Source: Ancylostoma caninum
Taxonomy: Eukaryota; Nematoda; Chromadorea; Rhabditida; Ancylostomatidae
Reading direction: 5' to 3'
Length of the DNA: 64,000 nucleotides
Assembly (NCBI GenBank): GCA_037903475.1
Contig: JBAJFG010000344.1
Location: forward strand, 868,001-932,000
In this document: positions 22,410 to 34,458 of the stretch, piece after piece
Position numbering within the stretch: position 1 is the stretch's first letter
Layout of the letters: each line of letters opens with the position of its first letter
Program-made: the position numbers and the translations under genes
The notes under the pieces: generated by a model
The model's input: only the letters and a program-made list of their open reading frames with translations
What the model was told of the DNA's origin: nothing
The model's database searches: none

Positions 22410-25400
22410 ATGCTCCACTTCTTTCTGGTGAGCAAGTTTGATCTATTATTATTTCTTGGACCCATGGCATAATCCACAGCGACACCGTCGCTGTGAACAA
22501 AATGCAAGAAAATAATGAGAACAAAATATTGCAAGCTCTCATACCATCCCAAACAATCCGCGTGGAATACCGTGCTCGCAAAGGATCAGTTGCACGAAGA
22601 ATGTTGGGTGTGAACGGTCGTGACGACAGCGTCGCTGTGAAGTATGCTATAGGCCTTAATGATTGTGTTCCTCAGTGAATTATTTTAAGGTACTGCTCTG
22701 CGTCAACGAAGCGTTGTCGGTGTGTTCGAATGATCCACAGAATGCAGACGTCATCCGTACAAAGATTCTAAACCTTCATAACGCTGCTAGGAAGGCTATC
22801 GTCTCCGTCGATGGACTGGAACAGAGTGACAAAAGCAAATTACCCGGATCAAGGAATTTGTTTAAAGTAGTACGTTGAGTCTCTCTCAAAGTATTTCGAT
22901 ATTGAACTTGAATTGTACTTGCGCAGTGCTTTGCCATGAAGGTAAAATGCAAGGGCAATACTGCTCTAATGGTCTGAAAATCCGGCCTAAGCTGGACGGA
23001 TGGACTGGTAGACAATAGATTCCAGTATCGTCAGCAAACACACAACATCCGACATTTGTCGAGATAATCAACGTGGGCAGTGCACAGGTAAAGATATTGA
23101 GCAGTAGGGGCGACAAGATGCCGCCCAAAGACACTCCACTCTTTACATCTGAGTTTTAGAAACGCCGAATTAAGAAGCACCCTAGGGGTACGCTCTGAGG
23201 AAAGTGATATCCGAGCGGTAATTCACGCTGTTAAATTTTACCTGGGAAAACAAGCCAATTCATCAGTCTAGAGACGCCTTTTTTAATCATTGTCGATTTT
23301 GACTTACACCATTATAACTGGAGAAGATCTGTGGTCCTCTGCTGATTCCAGCTTGAACCATTAGGTGGAGCATGCAACTGCCTATTGAGAAGGGAAATTA
23401 AAACATGGAAGATCGTATTCCTTCAATCTTGCTGGCTCATTGATTAGGTTTAAGTCTTTGCTCCAGAAAACTGATAACAAAAACTGAATGGGTGTTCTGT
23501 TCTTGAGGATTTCTATGCTCACAACTAGTTCTGTTGCGCAAACCCAAAACATTTGTGGCCGACACTCCCTAAAGTGGTGCAACGCTGCTCACCACACTGT
23601 TTTCATAGGAGCTGCGAACATTCGAAGTCTTAGTTGTCATAAAACACACGATAATTTAGACATACGACTGTTTCCTGGAGGGATTAGCAATGATTGCTGC
23701 CTCTAATTGTCCTGGCAAGCCCAGATCAGACCATATTGCGGGCGAAAAAGCAGTGAACTATGCAATGTGAGCTTGACGTTGTTTGCAAAATGCGTGAGAA
23801 AGGAATAGTATATCATTACAGTAAAAGGAGAGTTAGCGAGGCTCCTGCAGATGGTGCTGCCTACGTCAAGGCACTAGAAGAAGCGATGGCAAAATGGGTT
23901 GATTATCGATACGAAGGTGTTCTTGACAAAAATGTCACCTACAAGGATGCCGCCATGGAACCGTACGCTAACGTAGGTCCTTTTCACAAAATTTTCAATA
24001 TTTTGAGAAAATAAGTATTCACATATAGTTCACCATAAAATAAAGACAAGCCCTCATCGGATAACAACGGGTGACAACATTGGATGACAGCGTTTACCAA
24101 AAATTCACTGTACGCATTGATTTCGTTAGAGTGATATGCTCGACGACAAGCGGAGACAGGATCTGCTATGAGAACAGCTCTTGCTGACATTTCAGAATTA
24201 GGCGAACTGTCTTCGGATTCCTTTTGCCAAGAGCGACCAAGTAAAAAGAACAACATATTGGCTCAGTGAGGACAAAAATGCTGCACTGGATGTCAGGCGT
24301 AGCACTCTTCGACGGTTGTGCCCATAAAATACGGCAATGCTCCAAATTAACTGCATTCGCGGGCACGTTGCACAAACCTTGTCGACATCATTTATGTCAG
24401 AGGCGAGTCATCTTCCGAATCGGCTTCTATCTTGACAAGCACTGAAAACGAATGAAAAACACACAAGAGGCAGAGCCGATCGGCACAAAAAGAACGTAAT
24501 GAGATTCAAATGACGTCAGCTGACCACTACAGACTCTTCATCCAATAGAGGACAAAAGCTGAATGAGAAAATAAGCAGAAATTGATTTGAAGAGGAAATG
24601 CTCCTCATTTTTGAGAAAATTTCCATCTTTTCATCTTCACCCAGTACTGTTCAGATTATTTATAACAACACAGTTGCTGTTGGATGTTCAACAATATACT
24701 GCCCCAATAAGAAACGTATTTCAACCGCCTGCATCTACAGTGGCAAGTGAGCTATTCTTAAAAATATAGTGACACATTGGCGCACATATACTGCACCAGT
24801 TGAGCACAAACTTCCAACAGTTTCCATTTCGCTTGTTCTTGAATCCTGGAATAGTGATCGTGTTTGTGAAATACAGTGGGATTCTCTTGAGGCGTTAGCC
24901 AAGATGGTTATTGATTTTCGTTGAAGCTACCGTTTCGGCGATGTCGACTTCGTCGGAGCCTGGAAAGTCAAAGGCATAAGAAACTTCCATTTGATTGTAG
25001 CCCGAGATTGAAGTTTCTAGTTTTGCTGCATGGAATGTGATCATAGCTAAACCTACCTGTGGTTCTGACTAGAAGCTTCTGCGTGAAACTTTTTTGCACC
25101 TTCTCTAAGAACACTATGGTCTTACGCCTATGTAGGCTGGAAACTACAGTAGTGCTGTATCCGGAACCATACTAAGATGGCAATATTCTGTTGAGCAGGA
25201 ACTCATGTATTTGCAGCCGCAGTCGAAATTGTAGCGCGTGCAAGACGTACGTACGTTGTCATCAATGCTTTGGTGTTCTCAATGCGGAATAACCTCGTTA
25301 TTTCTTTTTATTTCCTGGGTCCCACTGTAAGTGTGGTAAGGTAGAAAAGTGGGCTGATTGGGTGTGGTCAACCTCAGCTTTTCTCTCTGGAGCAATATAC

Positions 25401-27759
25401 AGAACTCTTCCGCAGTTTCTGTGCAGGGTGAGCCAAAAATACGGTAACAAAGAAGAGGGCAACCAGAAAAAGATTTCCGAGGCAATTTAGAACATTGCCA
25501 TATGATTTATGTTGAGTGACTCTCATCGAATGTAATGCTAGAAAACATCCAGAATAATCCTCCAACGGCTAAGAATCAGACGTCGAGACATCAAACAAAG
25601 TCGTAGGCCTCGAGTCGCAGGCGAGTGGCTGGGGATAATTTTATTTCCTATTTCTCAGATTCCTCCCTAAAGATTCCAACTCATAAGGAGTTTCGAGCAA
25701 GCCTTTGTCTCACGTACCATGGAAAACTACTAATACATTTGACTGAATTCATTGCGATTGAGTGGCCACTCGACAAGAACAGTAAATCCTAATATTTCTT
25801 GTTTCTCGAGTTCCAAACCAGATGAAAACTGAGTAAAACAGAACATGCGCCTTTAAAAGCAGCATCCACGGAAATTTTTGGCTTGAAAAACTCAGCGAAT
25901 TTCAAAGGTATCGAAGGTGTTGAACATTTGAATAAAGTTGAAACTTTCCGATAGCACCAAAAACCCTGTTTATGGGAGCTCACGGCCAGGTTAGGTGCAG
26001 CAGGTGCGGTCAAGTTGCATGAGCCATGGGATGGGTATTGACGTCAAAATATCGATAGTGCTTTTTCTTTTCACCGGTTGGATATTTGCGCAATCAGTTA
26101 TTTGTTCCAAACTGCAAGCTTTCCGTACCTCATTCAGAAGAACAATCATTGGAAAATGTGTAGCGCTTAGCATACACGTCACTTAAAAATCAAAACCTCA
26201 GAGAATCTTCTAATGGAAGAAAATTCGGAGAAAATCGAAATTTCAACGGAAACTACGTAGTTTGGATCGTTGGTAAACAGCTTTAAGTTCTGTTAGATGC
26301 AAATGAACAAGCATTCCATCAAATAGAAGTAGCAAATGTACAGGAAAATCATAAAAAGAACTCTTAAAGAGAGAAAAATGACTAAATTTTACCAGAACAG
26401 CAGCGAAACAGCTATTTCTGTTACAATTCGCAGCAAACAAGTAACGGAAAATTCGTCCAAACTGAACTCCAGCACAAAGATGTACCAGTTACTGCGCTGA
26501 ACGCAGTAGGTTTCCGTTGTTGTTATTGTAATCGGAGCGCGCCTAGGTACCAGAAAGTGTAAAAATCTGCGGAGCGAAGGTTTTCGTGGGTGCCGCGTTT
26601 AAAAACAGAATACGTCATGTTACCGCATTTATTCCTCCCCCCTGTAATGCATCAAGCTGGTAGGATAGGGTAACTTCATGAAAATTGCCAACAATTTTAC
26701 AGGAATATTTCTCGACGGTTTAAGGCTTCGTAGGATGCGTCATAAGTTCTGGCACATCATAGATAGTACGGCTACAGCAGCTGAATTAAACATCATGACA
26801 TGACCCCTACAGCCACAGTGAGCCAACACAATAACAACTCAGATAATCCACAACATAAGATCATAACTATGTTCGCTTTTGTAACATCCCAGAGTTGAAA
26901 GCGCAGAACGCTCATAGTGGAGCGGTACACGATTGCCATAGTTGAAATAGAGGCACTTCTCAGCGCAAAATAATTTTTTTTGTTGTTGACTAAAACAATA
27001 GAGGGAATGTGAAACCATCGAAAATAGAGAACCAACTCCATCTCAAACATTCGGGCGCCACAGTCTGCGATTGCACTGAAGGGATTTTGGGACCCTTTTC
27101 TTTATCATTAGGAGAACAAATACATGACATTTTGCTGCAACCGTGTCTTTGGCCCACACTGTATATAATGATGATGTGATCAGTTAGTTCATCGTAGTTA
27201 ACCAGAAAAAATCGCTTTTAGGCCAAAAATGGGCGAGCCGCTTTATACTCCCGCAAAGACAGGGACCAAATGTGATCCTGCGAAAAAACATTGTGCAAAG
27301 GCTATCAAAGGAGGAGAATGTCAGGATGATAAAGTTAAAGACACCGAGGGACTCTGCTTTACAAAGTTGAAGGAGGTGCCACGTGAGTTTTCAGCAATTT
27401 TGTTACACAGGTGTAATTGCTAGGCTCAACAGCAATGCTCCAACTATTTCAAAAAAGCTAGACTACACCACTTCTGAAAGCGCAAACATTGTTGTGTACC
27501 TTTCAAGAACATTTGCTAGGAAGAATTTCGTGCCAAAATCCATATGTCAGGAATGTGGACAGATTTTCTTCTTGCAAAAAGAAAAACAACCGTAGCATTA
27601 TTGTCGTAGAAATCTTAGTAGCGTTGACTCCACGAGCGGAGGATCAAAGTTTTTAAATATCAGTTTTAGCGTTACTACGTGGTCAGAATTTGGGGAATCA
27701 GCTCTTTTTGAGCTTCTACTTACTTAACTGTTTCAGGTGCCACACCTCCATCTAACTAG
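22410..27759 (+). CDS. Gene C: secreted single-domain CAP (ASP-related) protein
   Basis: Seven coding exons: 22410-22427, 22690-22869, 23660-23766, 23822-23972, 24655-24746, 27222-27382 and 27737-27759, giving 243 aa. The second exon equals exons 2+3 of the other genes: signal-peptide end VLLCVNEALS runs directly into VCSNDP with no intron. CAP markers follow: LHNAARKA, TYDCFLEGLA, NCPGKP, AGEKAVNYA, PYAN, IIYNNT.AVGC (sequon) and the KCDPAKKHC hinge. The last exon encodes a short tail (RATPPSN) unlike that of A or B. Poly(A) signal at 27843-27848. The cavity is incomplete as in the others, although a GEK remains. The leader GGACATCTCCATAGAAAC matches gene B, supporting a B-C duplication. The first intron carries a MITE, the next a reverse-transcriptase fragment, and the long intron before exon 6 a TIR element. 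Confidence 0.88.
22467..22650 (+). repeat. ~180 bp MITE, copy 2 of 3, in intron 1 of gene C
   Basis: Ends GGCATAATCCACAGCGACACCGTCGCTGTG and GACAGCGTCGCTGTGAAGTATGCTATAGGCC. The core AATAATGAGAACAAAAT..AGCTCTCA is shared with 37435-37620. It ends only about 40 bp before the exon 2 acceptor. Confidence 0.65.
22886..23160 (-). pseudogene. LINE reverse-transcriptase palm fragment
   Basis: The minus strand reads SGVSLGGILSPLLLNIF, then VFADDTGIY. These are the GVPQGSVLSPLLF and YADD blocks of a non-LTR reverse transcriptase. The frame is short and both flanks are broken. It lies inside the intron between the second and third coding exons of gene C. Confidence 0.7.
25851..26603. mobile_element. 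CACCCACGG-ended TIR element, copy 2 of 3
   Basis: Left end CTTTAAAAGCAGCATCCACGGAAATTTT and right end GGTTTTCGTGGGTGCCGCGTTTAAAA are inverted. The subterminal AAAAACTCAGCGAATTTCAAAGG..GTTGAAACTTTCCG stretch resembles part of copy 3. It sits in the long intron before exon 6 of gene C (24747-27221). The rest of that intron holds nothing I recognise. Confidence 0.65.
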
Positions 27760-27849
27760 CAAATCTGCAAGGAAACTAGGCGAACTCGAACGCCATCTGG
27801 ACGAGACACCTACGTCGCTACTACTTTCATTTTAGCTAAACCAATAAAC

Positions 27850-29129
27850 CATCGCAAAGGTTATGAACACAATATATAAAATGCTATACGCCTAGTATTT
27901 TTCGAAATATCAAACACTTATCTCCTCTTACATAATCGAATCAGGACACTTTTTCATTCCATATAATCGCTTCCATCCATCGCTTCAAGCTAACTCGTGA
28001 TTTTCATGAAACAAACATTGTCTCTAAGCCGTCCTACTTCGACTGTTGATTGCTGCTTCATGCTCGAGTACAATGTTTTTACGAGTCTACTGATCTACCA
28101 AGCACTATCTCTCTTTTTATGCTCAACCACTTATATACATCTCCCAGAGGGTGGCAAGGAGCGTGTAAATAGAAAGCAAGAGATGAGGGGGAGAACGCAG
28201 GTTGAAACACCATAGTTGACGGGGCAGCAGCTAGCCTCCTCAGCTGCTTTCGCCTTATCCAGTTATCAGAGTATTCACAACAGAGGGATTGAGGTGAAAA
28301 GGGCGGCTACTCACGCGATTGCAAAGAGCCGAATTAGGGGCTGATTTGGAATGCTAGTTGTCCACCGCCCTCACGATTCACTCCTAGGACCAACCTGTTA
28401 AAAGACCAACCTACAAGCATGTATAATAGTTGACGAAATATGTCCGAAATGACAAGAAACATGAACTAGGATCTGGCGATCGCCACGATAGCCGGCTGTC
28501 GTTGCGATCGCCACATGGATAGAGTGAATGAGGAGACCCAATACGTCAGAAGGATGATATGTATAAATGGGGACGGGCACTTATTCGAGAGTACGGGAGA
28601 TGAGCTCCGTTTGGCAGTGATCCATGGCGATGCAACGTAGCAATCAATACGTACCATTTCCACAATCCTTATCTCTTATATCGCCGGTTCATTTCTTATT
28701 CATTTTGAACTCTGGGGATATCTAAGCTAGAAGAAGGAAAATGTGATAAATAGTTCAAAATTTCCATATCGATAGCATCCCATTCACCAGCTATTGTGGG
28801 CAAGTAGGTTCAAAAAGCAAAATCAAAAACACTTTTGCCACATATGATCGATTCTATAGGTTTGGAATGGAATTATTCGAACTAGCTATTAATCCGTCCT
28901 GCCGGCTAGGGAGAATCCAATTGAAGACAAACACATTATGCATTTACATTTGCATTTGCATTAAGCATACTGAAGAGGAAACCCACCATGTCGTGGCTGG
29001 AGATAACGAGCAATCCAGAACCTACGAGGCCTTAGCTTCTTTTCTTTACGCAATACACAAGAAAATAGAACTGAATCATGAACGGGTCTTCTTCACTTCA
29101 CAGACTTTTGAGACGTAAGGTACAAAAGC
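27850..29129. other. C-D spacer, left part, no gene seen
   Basis: AT-rich, with short broken frames. A small inverted repeat, GGCGATCGCCACGATAGCC..GCGATCGCC, lies near 28477-28512. Nothing else supportable. Confidence 0.4.
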
Positions 29130-29790
29130 CGTACAGAGTAAGCGTGTTTTGACGGTGGCCGATTTCTTGAATGTAAGGGGCGACATGCGAAGAATATCGT
29201 GGCTGAAAAATTTGTTAAGTTCCGCAGTAACCCGAATCGCGAAGCTTTTGAGCCTGATCTGTGTTCTAGCAACCGGAGCCCTCAGTTTTATGCTTCCCCC
29301 TCTGGGCTTGGAGTGGTGGAAAGGTCAGCTGAATTGATGTTGGTCCTGCTAGTGACTATTTTGAAGGCCATGATTAGGTCATTCTTTTTTCTTCTACTGT
29401 ACAGACTGGGTAAATTAAATTATTTAGCTCTTTGTTTTCCATCAGGGCTACGTTTGTAATCAAGACCACTGCACCGCAGAACAAGCTTACGAGTGAAATT
29501 GTTCTGGATACTTTTTTCTAAGCGAATTACATCTTTCTTGTTATACGGAGAGAGAACAGTTGTGTTGCATTCAACGATTGGGCGCACATACATCTTACAA
29601 GCTTTTAGAATAAATGTGCGTTCTTTGAGCAGAGTGCTTTGAATAGACTGTATATCCTAAAGTTGGCTTTCGAGACCAAGGCTTTACAGTGGTATCCGAA
29701 ACATTGTTTATCATTTGCCAGTATGCCTAGGTCTTTTGTTTCTTTAACACTCTCTAGTCCCTTTAGTCTTTAGTGATTCGCGAGCGTGGA
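29130..29790 (-). pseudogene. Degenerate LINE reverse-transcriptase C-terminal fragment
   Basis: On the minus strand, with frame changes and stops, one reads KDLGILANDKQCFGYHCKAL, SKANFRIYSLFKAL, NKKDVIRLEK.IQNNFTRKL and NLPSLYSRRKKNDLIMAFKI. This is the LINE series KDLGV...F..H, A..R...L.R.F, KKDI..IE.VQ..FTR, L.L..RR...D....YKI. It resembles the 9270-9960 remnant. Confidence 0.7.
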
Positions 29791-29904
29791 AAAGCGAGAG
29801 CAGCAGTATCCACCAGCTTACGTCCCATCTCGCAAAATGAGTGCAGATCACAGCTTTCTTTCCAAATTTCTGATATTTTTACAGTAATGGGTTTAGCGAA
29901 CATC

Positions 29905-30090
29905 TGATAAATCTTTCCTTCTTAGGGAACGAGAATAGATTAGATAAGCTATAGCAACGAAACTCATGAAGAATGGCAGAGATAACAACAATGAACAGAA
30001 ATAAATCTGTTCTTTTACAACGACTAGAGTTTTTCCTAAAAATGGGGAGATAACACATGTAGGTCTCCTGATCGCGTGTGTCGCAGAAAG
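29905..30090 (-). repeat. Dispersed repeat, copy 2 of 3
   Basis: Reverse complement of the 8187-8258 motif: GAGACCTACATGTGTTATCTCC, GGAAAAACTCTAGTCGTTGTAAAAGAAC. A third, weaker match lies at about 50245-50320. Confidence 0.5.
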
Positions 30091-30469
30091 GTAGCATGTT
30101 TGGTTAGAAGCTCAGAATAATGCACGACGTTTCCGGACCGAAAGTTCATCACTACATGGTTAGGAAGCTCTAGGAGTTAGCACATTCCCATTTGTTACAT
30201 CACCATGTTTTTTCGCCCACCACACAGTAGAGGAGATGAGGTCCTGATTGAGTGCTCACGGAGTCAAACTCTGAAGCAGCGTTGTGACCAGTTAGCTGAC
30301 CGTACCATAAGTATACGGGCACCTTAAAAACGACTACATTTCCTCTCATATATGTCCCTGACGAAAGCCACTGCTACCAATTAATTCTACGTGCCCAAGA
30401 ACCTTGTGCCACTCTGTTTCGCTTTCGAAAATGGAAAAATCAAGTGCACCCCAAGTCCGGCCCCACCTT

Positions 30470-30782
30470 TCAACGTATCATTTCAAATTGAATTAATTTT
30501 GAGGGCATTCCCAGTAAAAACTGAATTAAAACACCTACTTGCCAGGAAATTCCTGTCTTGAACTCGCAGTACTTAGCGATAAGTGTTCCTGACTTAGACT
30601 TATATTCCCACCAGAGCCAGATCGTTCTCAGGCGGAGCAAGCGTGGGTTAGGACTCTTCACCATGCGGGCCTCCATGGCCGGCCGCAGCACGGTCGGGCA
30701 AGTTTGCTTGGCCTCGAGTACCATCGACACTTTTATGCAAGATTCTGACTCCCATAGTCAGGATAAGAGGCATAGCACGTAA
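30470..30782. other. GC-richer segment open on both strands, unexplained
   Basis: A stretch next to the LINE 3' end that is more GC-rich than its surroundings and open for 74-86 codons in both directions. The minus frame ends at SWQ followed by GTAGGT, a possible splice donor. No family motif was recognised and no repeat partner seen. It could be a coding exon remnant or part of an older mobile element. Confidence 0.25.
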
Positions 30783-31560
30783 AAGAAACCATAAAGATCA
30801 CGGTGTGCTCCTAAAATGACCTAAAAAAAATTTTTAAAAAAATTCCTCGAAGGACCTGCGTATTTATTTATTTATTTATTTTCTGCACATACAAGGTGCG
30901 CTCACAAACAGGAAACACAAACTCACAACTGCATAGTAGGACTAAGGAGATTCTAGGAGCCATGAATGGGTAGAAACAGTTTCTTCTTAATAACTGCAGA
31001 GTAGGGTTGCTTGCGCTCACGCCTTCGTTTTCCTGACACTGTGAGGTGTCCGGTAGGAGAATGCCATTGGAATTTCGGAAAGAAAGTCGAATACTATTCG
31101 ATGCACAGGCTTTCTTTGTGAGGAGGTAAATGGCGCTAGGGATAACGCCACTTCCCACGAGCGTATGAGCATGCGCAGGAAATCTAGCACTGGGTTTTCG
31201 GATGTTAGGTATTCCCTACCCCTAACAACCCAGTACAAGACTTACCTCATTAGAAAGGCTGAGCAAGTAGCAAAGTGAGCTAGTGAATCACCAGAACAAA
31301 GATACCTTGGCAGATTAACAACTGGGTTATCACCACGCAAGCCTGACAAACAACTCCAAGCTGCAGGACTAAGGTAAAGCGCTACAGTATTGGCTCGACT
31401 TTGAAGCTCCCCAGTGTCTCCGATAGAATGCTCTGTACTATGCTCAATAGAAATCTGGATTAGAAAGTACAATAAGTAGATAATCCTGTTAGCAAAAATG
31501 TAAACAAGAACAACAGAAAGAACGTCAAACAGAGAGTAGGAATCTAGTTGGTCGACTTGC

Positions 31561-34458
31561 TTACGTGACATCATCTATGCCTAAAATATCTAGTATGTTT
31601 ATGTTCGCTAATTTCCGCCTAAGAGCAGCTGAGTGCTCAATGGAGAGAAAACTAGCCGGAAGCTTGTTCAATAAAGTAGCCACTCGGTTGGCGAAGGCAC
31701 ACTGAAGCGATCTGAACTGGAAACGACTACATTTGCTAACAGTAATGTTGAAACTTGCTCTGCGAGAACTTACCGGCCGAAAAACCCAAAATTTCGAAAC
31801 TCTACAACGTAACTCTCCACGCAGTATTTTGAATCCTAATAGCAGATCAGCCTGTACTCTTCTATAGAACAACGACTTTAACCCTAGCTTCTCTAAACGA
31901 GTTTTGTAGTTGGGCAAGGAGCGCGGGTATTCAGAACTTGGATAGCAGCGGTAGAAAACAAGCCTTGTGAAGGTTCTTTGGACTTTTTCAATTTTTTCGA
32001 TGTCTTTCTTCGAAGAGGGGTTCCAAACTGGGCTACCGTATTCTATAATAGGGACTACATATGCCTTGTATAGGCGAACTAAAATAGTTGGATCGCTTGT
32101 GTGAATATGTCGGAAGAGAGAAAAGATGGTTTTGGTTGCTGAGGTGGAGATTTTCTGGATGTGATCCTCAAACTTGAGTGATGCGCTCAATTGCACTCCC
32201 AGATCGCGAACTTCGGCTTTAATGTCGAGCGTGTAACAAGACTGTAGGCCAACATCAGATCTAGCACCCAAAAGTAGCGCATGACTTTTGGACATATTAA
32301 CATTAATTCCCCATTTAGCTGCCCAAAACTGCATCTTGGCGATAGAGTCCTGGAGCGCTGCCCGAACAGGAACTTTACTGGATTCATCATAGGAAGCATA
32401 CACTTTAATGTCATCAGCGTAAGCTGCAACATTAATGCGCATATCTGTCCTGAGAAGCGGAATAAGGTCGTGAGTGTATACAATGAAGAGAATCGGTGAG
32501 AGGACGCTACCCTGAGGTACTCCCGATGGAGCAGGCTTCAGGCATGACAAGGATTTGCCGAATTTGACCGCAAAAGTTCTATTTGAGAGGTACGATTCAA
32601 ACCATTTAAGGGGGTTGCCTCTTATTCCAATACTTTCTAGTTTTGAGAGAAGGCTGAGATGTCCTATTGAATCGAAGGCCTTGCTCAAGTCAAAATAAAT
32701 TACATCTGTTTTTTTGCCTTGATTAGATGCCACAAACCAATCGTGAGTGCATTCTAATAGTTGTGTCGTCGTAGAGCACCTAGAGAGGAATCCATGCTGT
32801 TGGTCGGGAATAACCTTAGTTTTAAATAGCCAATTTGTTAAACGGCCCGAAATAATTTTTTCCAGAATTTTGGAAGGTGTGGGGAGAATGCTGATAGGTC
32901 TGAATTCAGTTACATTGGTTGCTGAAGAAGTTTTTGGAATTGGGGTAACGATTGCTGATTTCCATAGATCTGGAACTTGCGCCGTGATAAGAGAGATATT
33001 GAATATATGCGTTAGGGGCAACGCAAGTTCATCGGCAAACATCTTGAAAAACATGGGGGGAATTCCATCGGAGGTCATAGATAGCGAAGGTCTCACCGAT
33101 CCCAGATACTTCCGCACCTCATTGCGCTCAATACTGGGTAAAGAGAGGTTGGATGATGTTACGGTATTGATTAGAGGGCAAAAACTTTCGGGATCTTTAA
33201 AAACTTCTGAGAAGTACTCTGCCATGGCATCGGCTTTGTCCTGGGCTGAATACAAATTCTTACCGAAGTTGTCCCTCAGGAAAGAAGCACATCCTTTCTT
33301 GGAAACCCGCTGTTTAACATACGCAAATAATTGTTGCATGCTTTTAGAAGATGCCAGCCTTTTTTCTTTCTGTGCTAGGTAGCGTTTTAGGTGGAACTTC
33401 AAACTTCTGCAGATATTTGTATAAGCAGGGTCGGACAGAGGATTTTCACTGCTCTGGAAAAGTCTGTTCTTGTGACTTAAAAGATTCTGGATGTGCCTGG
33501 GGAACTTTATCGGAGAATCTGACTCAATTGTTTTCACCGGAACATGCTGCTGAATTAAGCCATGTATAACGTTGATGAATCGGTCATATACATCATCAAT
33601 GCTAAGGAAATGATCAAAAATTTCCATCCAATCTATAGCAGCTAGCTTACACTTTATCGCTGCGCAGTCAGCTGATTTGAAGTCTCTAACCCGAATAATT
33701 TCAAGCTGGTCTTGAGGAATGCATGCTGAGAATGTGATCACGTTATGGTCAGAATTGCCAAGTGGGGCGTGAGTGGAAATTTTAGAGATAAGGTGAGGAT
33801 TAGACAGGATTATATCTAAAATTGATGACCCTCTAGTTGGTACGGTAACAAGTTGCTTCAACGAAAGATTTTGGCACAATATTTGGAATTCCGACGTATT
33901 CGAGGCACTAGATGGAATGGAGCTCCAGTCTACACCTGGGAGATTAAAATCCCCAAGAATAGTGATGTTTTCAGCGGAGGAGGCCAGGTCAGATATTAGA
34001 GATATCAAGGCATGATCTTCAAGGTGCGAGTGTTTGGGTGGGCGATAGACCAAAACGAACCTATGATGTCTGACAGAATTAGGGTACAGATCAAAGGTTA
34101 CCACGTCTGCTGAAAAGCTCCCAGCAAAAGAAATGTTTTCATACATTAGCATAGAACGAATAAGAACACAGACTCCTCCTCCCTTTTTTCCCAACCTGTC
34201 TTTCCGCACGACAAAGTAAGGTAAGTTTCCAATAATTTCAGCGTCGCTAATTTTTGGTGACAACCATGTTTCCAAAATGAAGATGATACTAGGTTTAAAG
34301 CGAGAAATCAAAAGATGTAGATCAGTAATTTTGTTGCATAAACTCCTTGCATTCAATAACAAACAAGCGATTTCTGGCAAACCTGCCGAACTTACTAGTT
34401 TTTTCCTCGGATACTGGGAATCTCCGATACCTTCACTACTTTGTCTCTGTATACGCAA
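31561..34458 (-). CDS. LINE ORF2: endonuclease and reverse transcriptase
   Basis: 965 codons without a stop. An apurinic-type endonuclease domain covers about residues 30-245: LLNARSL, the catalytic Glu in ETWLS (~63), GGGVCVLI, VLVYRPP, ILGDFN (~168-172), ILDIILSN and GNSDHN (~234-239). The reverse transcriptase runs from about 460: TSDGIPP, WKSAIVTPIPK, FRPISILPTPSKILEKI, QHGFL, YFDLSKAFD (~588-596), SGVPQGSVLSP (~645-655) and the catalytic AYADD (~679-683). A thumb and CR1-like C-terminal part follow (EYGSPVW, KKDIEKIEKVQRTFTR). The domain order fits a CR1/Jockey LINE. The first in-frame Met lies inside the end of ORF1, so the true start could be later. All catalytic motifs are present. 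Confidence 0.93.
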   Translation of the reverse strand: MRIQRQSSEGIGDSQYPRKKLVSSAGLPEIACLLLNARSLCNKITDLHLLISRFKPSIIFILETWLSPKISDAEIIGNLPYFVVRKDRLGKKGGGVCVLIRSMLMYENISFAGSFSADVVTFDLYPNSVRHHRFVLVYRPPKHSHLEDHALISLISDLASSAENITILGDFNLPGVDWSSIPSSASNTSEFQILCQNLSLKQLVTVPTRGSSILDIILSNPHLISKISTHAPLGNSDHNVITFSACIPQDQLEIIRVRDFKSADCAAIKCKLAAIDWMEIFDHFLSIDDVYDRFINVIHGLIQQHVPVKTIESDSPIKFPRHIQNLLSHKNRLFQSSENPLSDPAYTNICRSLKFHLKRYLAQKEKRLASSKSMQQLFAYVKQRVSKKGCASFLRDNFGKNLYSAQDKADAMAEYFSEVFKDPESFCPLINTVTSSNLSLPSIERNEVRKYLGSVRPSLSMTSDGIPPMFFKMFADELALPLTHIFNISLITAQVPDLWKSAIVTPIPKTSSATNVTEFRPISILPTPSKILEKIISGRLTNWLFKTKVIPDQQHGFLSRCSTTTQLLECTHDWFVASNQGKKTDVIYFDLSKAFDSIGHLSLLSKLESIGIRGNPLKWFESYLSNRTFAVKFGKSLSCLKPAPSGVPQGSVLSPILFIVYTHDLIPLLRTDMRINVAAYADDIKVYASYDESSKVPVRAALQDSIAKMQFWAAKWGINVNMSKSHALLLGARSDVGLQSCYTLDIKAEVRDLGVQLSASLKFEDHIQKISTSATKTIFSLFRHIHTSDPTILVRLYKAYVVPIIEYGSPVWNPSSKKDIEKIEKVQRTFTRLVFYRCYPSSEYPRSLPNYKTRLEKLGLKSLFYRRVQADLLLGFKILRGELRCRVSKFWVFRPVSSRRASFNITVSKCSRFQFRSLQCAFANRVATLLNKLPASFLSIEHSAALRRKLANINILDILGIDDVT

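Noticed and set aside
32747..33382. 211-codon plus-strand open frame
   Set aside because: It is the exact antisense of the LINE reverse-transcriptase region, with no signal or family motif of its own.
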